The notes under the pieces were generated by a model. That model was not told the DNA's origin. It made no database searches and saw only the letters and a list, made by a program, of their open reading frames with translations. The translations under genes were made by a program, and so were the position numbers. 35,956 nucleotides of DNA from Cyanobacteria bacterium QS_8_64_29 (lineage in GTDB: Bacteria > Cyanobacteriota > Cyanobacteriia > Cyanobacteriales > Rubidibacteraceae), in NCBI GenBank assembly GCA_003022125.1, contig PXQH01000068.1, positions 1 through 35,956 of the forward strand. Direction: 5' to 3'. Below are positions 35,430 to 35,956 of the stretch, one piece after another. The number at the start of each line of letters is the position of its first letter. Position 1 is the first letter of the stretch.

Positions 35430-35870
35430 TGCGGCAGCCCAAAATGGCCAAATCGCGCTCGCGGCTATCGAGCTCGGCCACGCGCGGCAAACATCCCCAG
35501 CGGACGAACCCCAAGCGACCGAACAGCCGCAGGCTGGCGCTATTGTGCTCGAAGACCAAGCCCACTAGCGTTTTGAACCCCAACCTTGGCCCCGTCCCGA
35601 TGGCGTGTAGCAGCTGCTGCCCCAGGCCGCAGCCGCGCCAAGCCGGCGCAATGTAGAGACTGACCTCGGCTGTGGCAGCGTAGGTGGCGCGATCGTAAAA
35701 GGGCTCGAATGCCAGCCAGCCCGCCACGGTTCCCTCGCAGGCGATCACCCATAGCGGATAGCCCTGGCGATCGCGCAGCCAGGGGCGGCACTCGGCTAGC
35801 GAGAGGGGGTCAAATCGGCGGTGGCCGTTTGCTCGGGGACGGCAGCGTTGTAGATGCTGACCAAAACTAG
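35419..35870 (-). pseudogene. GNAT acetyltransferase (phosphinothricin-acetyltransferase-like), frameshifted and 5'-truncated
   Basis: The downstream part reads as a GNAT domain: LWVIACEGTVAGWLAFEPF, then YIAPAWRGCGLGQQLL (acetyl-CoA loop R/Q-G-x-G) and VFEHNSASLRLFGRLGF. The longest frame starts poorly (TTG at 35880). One frame over, the sequence reads VLVSIYNAAVPEQTATADLTP, the expected N-terminal motif, and it meets the main frame at a run of five G (plus strand 35805-35809). Loss of one base there explains the break. Upstream of about 35870 the family similarity stops where the right-end transposon hairpin begins, and the first 10 or more residues are missing. A sequencing error could explain the frameshift but not the missing start. 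Confidence 0.75.
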
Positions 35871-35956
35871 CGGGATACAAGCCCCGCCCTTTAGGGCGGC
35901 TAACTGTGCTATTTTAATAAGAGTAGCTAGGCTTTTATCAGTGTTGGTCCTGAGCT
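35871..35956 (+). mobile_element. 5' end of a second IS200/IS605-type element
   Basis: A hairpin of CCGCCC (35884-35889), TTTA loop and GGGCGG (35894-35899) is followed by an AT-rich leader (CTATTTTAATAAG around 35909-35921) and a GTG at 35941. The sharp drop in GC, the palindrome and the tnpB-like start codons fit the left end of an IS1341/IS605 element entering on the plus strand. The boundary with the GNAT gene is inferred to lie between about 35858 and 35884. Confidence 0.5.
35941..35956 (+). CDS. tnpB: Probable TnpB start, five codons only
   Basis: GTG TTG GTC CTG AGC reads MLVLS, which matches the usual opening of TnpB (MLVLTYEYK-like) and parallels the left-end gene (GTG CTG ACG CTG ACG). 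It also has a hairpin and AT-rich leader upstream. Five codons alone prove little. The call depends on context. Confidence 0.4.

Overview
The window is a gene-dense stretch of a cyanobacterial chromosome with high GC (my estimate is 60-65%). Four things point to a cyanobacterium: Psb28 (a photosystem II assembly factor), a PucC/BCD-family (bacterio)chlorophyll-type membrane protein, a DUF1995 protein, and many copies of the HIP1 octamer GCGATCGC, including six in the first 3 kb. I cannot name the species. I see no rRNA, tRNA, CRISPR array or prophage. No gene-free stretch exceeds about 180 bases. Many convergent genes abut or overlap, leaving no room for ordinary terminators.

Both ends of the window look like the 5' end of a tnpB (IS1341/IS605-type) transposase gene pointing outward. 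The left one gives 29 N-terminal residues on the minus strand. The right one gives only about five codons plus an upstream hairpin on the plus strand, and its insertion seems to have cut off the start of a GNAT acetyltransferase gene that also carries a frameshift. The simplest reading is that this is a complete assembly contig that ended at two copies of a dispersed element.

Layout, left to right. 0.2-3.5 kb: a small membrane protein, a solitary C5-cytosine methyltransferase and apolipoprotein N-acyltransferase (lnt). 3.5-6.4 kb: a minus-strand minC-minD-minE-thrB operon joining division-site placement to threonine synthesis. 6.4-11.9 kb: a minus-strand series with a DUF1537 sugar-acid kinase, a multi-pass membrane protein, an SPL-type radical SAM protein, an aldo/keto reductase and the PucC-like transporter. 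12.0-15.7 kb: an inositol-phosphatase-family enzyme followed by a 958-residue fusion of a PlsY-like membrane domain with a PPDK/rifampin-phosphotransferase-like ATP-grasp and phosphohistidine domain; this is the most unusual gene here. 15.8-19.1 kb: a Gfo/Idh/MocA oxidoreductase, gshB-grxC (glutathione synthesis and glutaredoxin) and surE. 19.2-23.8 kb: a secreted hypothetical protein, a TspO-like membrane protein, a cysteine desulfurase with a DUF1995 gene, and an AI-2E-family permease. 23.9-28 kb: cysS, a CobW-type metallochaperone GTPase, dtd, psb28 and moaB. 28-32.2 kb (minus): a GDPD, a secreted protein with four tandem cysteine-pair repeats, MoeB-rhodanese, a JAMM isopeptidase, a 48-residue single-helix protein and lipA. 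32.3-35.9 kb: a 64-residue membrane protein, a second AI-2E permease, aspC, a universal stress protein and the broken GNAT gene.

Most genes are core housekeeping. The sulfur-related set (cysteine desulfurase, MoeB-rhodanese, JAMM protease, lipA, moaB, grxC, gshB, cysS) is conspicuous but scattered over several transcription units. I did not find a convincing new defence or mobile system beyond the transposon ends. Start codons were chosen from family N-termini and Shine-Dalgarno matches and often differ from the longest open frame.
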